From: an uncultured Clostridium sp.
GTDB taxonomy: Bacteria > Bacillota > Clostridia > Lachnospirales > Lachnospiraceae
Direction: 5' to 3'
Assembly: GCA_947178445.1 (NCBI GenBank)
Contig: CAMWYJ010000011.1
Span: 1 to 64,000 of the forward strand
DNA length: 64,000 bases
Shown here in pieces: positions 62,826-64,000 of this stretch. Below the pieces are notes generated by a model. That model made no database searches. It was given only the letters and a program-made list of their open reading frames with translations, and was not told where the DNA came from. The position numbers and the translations under genes are program-made. Position 1 is the first letter of the stretch, and the number at the start of each line of letters is the position of its first letter.

Positions 62826-63648
62826 ATATACCAAATCGGAACTGTTAAAATTTATCGGGCATTTAGATGTGATGCGTTATTTTCAGAAGGCGGTAAAACG
62901 TGCTGGATTTGATATCGCCTATTCTAAGGGCTTTTCTCCACATCAGCTTATGTCTTTTGCGGCACCATTAGCCCTTGGTGTCACCAGTGAGGGAGAGTAT
63001 TTTGATGCGGAATTTAATTCTCTTGTATCCTCGGACGAATTTGTCAGACGTTTTAATGAACAGATGGCGGCAGGCATGGAGGTAAAGGATGTGGTATTAC
63101 TTCCGGATAATGCCAAAAATTCTATGTCTATTGTGGCGGCTTCTGATTATCTTATTACCATATTAGATACCGTTCCGTTAGATGTAAAGGGGCAGCTTCT
63201 TTCTTATGCACCGCATTTATTGGAAAAGGAAAATATTGAGATTCTAAAGAAAACGAAGAAAAATGAAAAGGTGGAGGATATTAAACCGGGAATTTTGAAG
63301 CTTTCAGTGGAAAGCTATCACTCGGCAAGGCTTCTTTCCGGAGATGAGAGCTATATCAATAACGAGGAAAAAAAATCCAATCTTGCATCTGAGAATGGCA
63401 AGGAGAATAGATTGCAAAACCAGTATGTGGAAGATGGTATGATGAGGGACAAGCTTTATATGTTGCTTGCAACGGGAAGTGAATATAATTTAAAACCAGA
63501 GCTTGTGATACAGGCAGCCTGCCGGGAAATCGGCTATGAATATAAGCGGTTTGATTATAAGCTTCATCGTCTGGAAACTTATATGAAGGATGAAAATGGG
63601 GAATACCGTTCCCTGTTAGAAAGCGGTATGCGGATAGATAAGGACTAG
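62809..63648 (+). CDS. DUF2344 (TIGR03936) protein paired with the radical SAM gene
   Basis: The 279-residue product has the family beginning KVRIKYTKSELLKFIGHLDV and the motif KRAGFDIAYSKGFSPHQLMSF. A TTG at 62809 is the favoured start: GGAGG lies 8 bases upstream, and the family start KVRIKY follows directly. The in-frame ATG at 62776 would add 11 residues inside the previous gene. It overlaps the radical SAM gene by 17 bases, so translation is likely coupled. Confidence 0.88.
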   Translation: MKVRIKYTKSELLKFIGHLDVMRYFQKAVKRAGFDIAYSKGFSPHQLMSFAAPLALGVTSEGEYFDAEFNSLVSSDEFVRRFNEQMAAGMEVKDVVLLPDNAKNSMSIVAASDYLITILDTVPLDVKGQLLSYAPHLLEKENIEILKKTKKNEKVEDIKPGILKLSVESYHSARLLSGDESYINNEEKKSNLASENGKENRLQNQYVEDGMMRDKLYMLLATGSEYNLKPELVIQAACREIGYEYKRFDYKLHRLETYMKDENGEYRSLLESGMRIDKD

Positions 63649-63725
63649 TAAAAATTTGGAGAAAGTGAAGTATTTAAACAAATTTCAGAAGGAAAATTAT
63701 CATTGAGGAAATAAAAGAAAGTCTT

Positions 63726-63780
63726 CCATTAGAGCCATATTCAGGGAAATTGGTATCAGCCTTGAATATGGCTCTAATGG
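63726..63780. repeat. Perfect 18-bp inverted repeat after the DUF2344 gene
   Basis: CCATTAGAGCCATATTCA (63726-63743) is the exact complement of 63763-63780, with a 19-base loop. No T-tract follows on either strand (nine A residues follow on the + strand after CTAG). It may be a bidirectional terminator, a protein site, or an element remnant. Confidence 0.75.
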
Positions 63781-63841
63781 CTAGAAAAAAAAATTTATAA
63801 TATTTGTTACTATTTTTCATAAAAAACACTCTAATAATCAG

Positions 63842-63871
63842 AATGAGTAAGTTACTCATTATAGACCGGTC
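63842..63871. promoter_or_regulatory. Palindromes upstream of the second ECF sigma gene
   Basis: AATGAGTAA-G-TTACTCATT (63842-63860) is a perfect palindrome with one central base. Four bases later GACCGGTC (63864-63871) is a second palindrome, like TetR-family operators. They lie 48-77 bases before the sigma start codon. A promoter cannot be placed confidently. Confidence 0.5.
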
Positions 63872-63918
63872 GGTAAAATATTTATACATCAGATATTTAT
63901 TAGGTAAGGAGAAGCATA

Positions 63919-64000
63919 TGGACAAAGAGGAATTTGCACAGGTAATATTGGATGCCACGGATACTATGTACCGGGTGTCAAAATCAATATTGAAAAAGGA
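63919..64000 (+). CDS. ECF-type sigma factor, partial at window end
   Basis: The first 27 residues (beginning MDKEEFAQVILDATDTMYRV and continuing SKSILKK) resemble the start of ECF sigma factors, in which region 2.1 has the E..D.MYRVA.SIL pattern. AAGGAG precedes the ATG. The rest lies outside the window, so identity rests on this short match and on the typical distance from palindromic regulatory DNA. It would be a second ECF-type gene, separate from that at 38060. Confidence 0.6.

Overview
The window looks like the chromosome of a motile, low-to-moderate GC member of the Lachnospiraceae (Clostridia; a Roseburia, Agathobacter or Lachnospira type is the best guess). The evidence is the gene order, which runs from the flagellar export genes through chemotaxis into rpsB-tsf-pyrH-frr-uppS-cdsA-dxr-rseP-ispG-polC as in the Bacillus fla/che region, plus a PurO-type IMP cyclohydrolase, T-box and ZTP leaders and AT-rich intergenic DNA. 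No phage, plasmid, transposase gene or CRISPR array was seen. Nearly all genes are on the + strand; two (a SpoIID-like protein and citrate synthase) are on the - strand.

Layout. 1-17.5 kb: flagellar export apparatus (fliP, fliQ, fliR, flhB, flhA), placement regulators (flhF, flhG), a PilZ c-di-GMP receptor, chemotaxis genes (cheB without receiver domain, cheA, cheW, cheC, cheD), the motility sigma factor, a FapA-like polymer protein and several small lineage-specific proteins. 17.5-33.4 kb: translation, UMP kinase, isoprenoid, phospholipid and replication genes with a bactofilin inserted. 33.5-37.7 kb: tRNA-Glu, a ZTP riboswitch driving a two-gene version of the last two purine steps, and a tyrosine T-box with tyrS. 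38-44.6 kb: ECF sigma/anti-sigma pair, SpoIID-like peptidoglycan protein, citrate synthase and an OFA-family transporter. 44.6-55 kb: plsX, rnc, smc, a membrane protein, ftsY, threonine ammonia-lyase and a RACo-like ASKHA protein. 55-64 kb: SUKH protein, serine hydrolase, WalJ-like metallohydrolase, ACT + UPF0210 pair, B12-type radical SAM + DUF2344 pair and the start of a second ECF sigma factor.

How it works together. The first 17 kb encodes the flagellar export gate, its placement system, the chemotaxis core with CheC/CheD adaptation, a second-messenger brake (PilZ) and the sigma factor for late flagellar genes. The middle block is a growth module. Its boundaries are marked by recognisable promoters and intrinsic terminators.

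The least explained material is intergenic. Three different long inverted-repeat elements (27331-27496, 37774-38022, 52425-52648), a small hairpin family with GCGAAA stems, and a three-copy hairpin family (GCCAAG...TTTGGCGACT) whose inner stem covaries between copies are not accounted for by the coding annotation. A promoter and compact foldable leader sit just before the receiver-less cheB. Terminator-like hairpins and palindromes at the starts of the citrate synthase, OFA transporter and second ECF sigma transcripts suggest local regulation.
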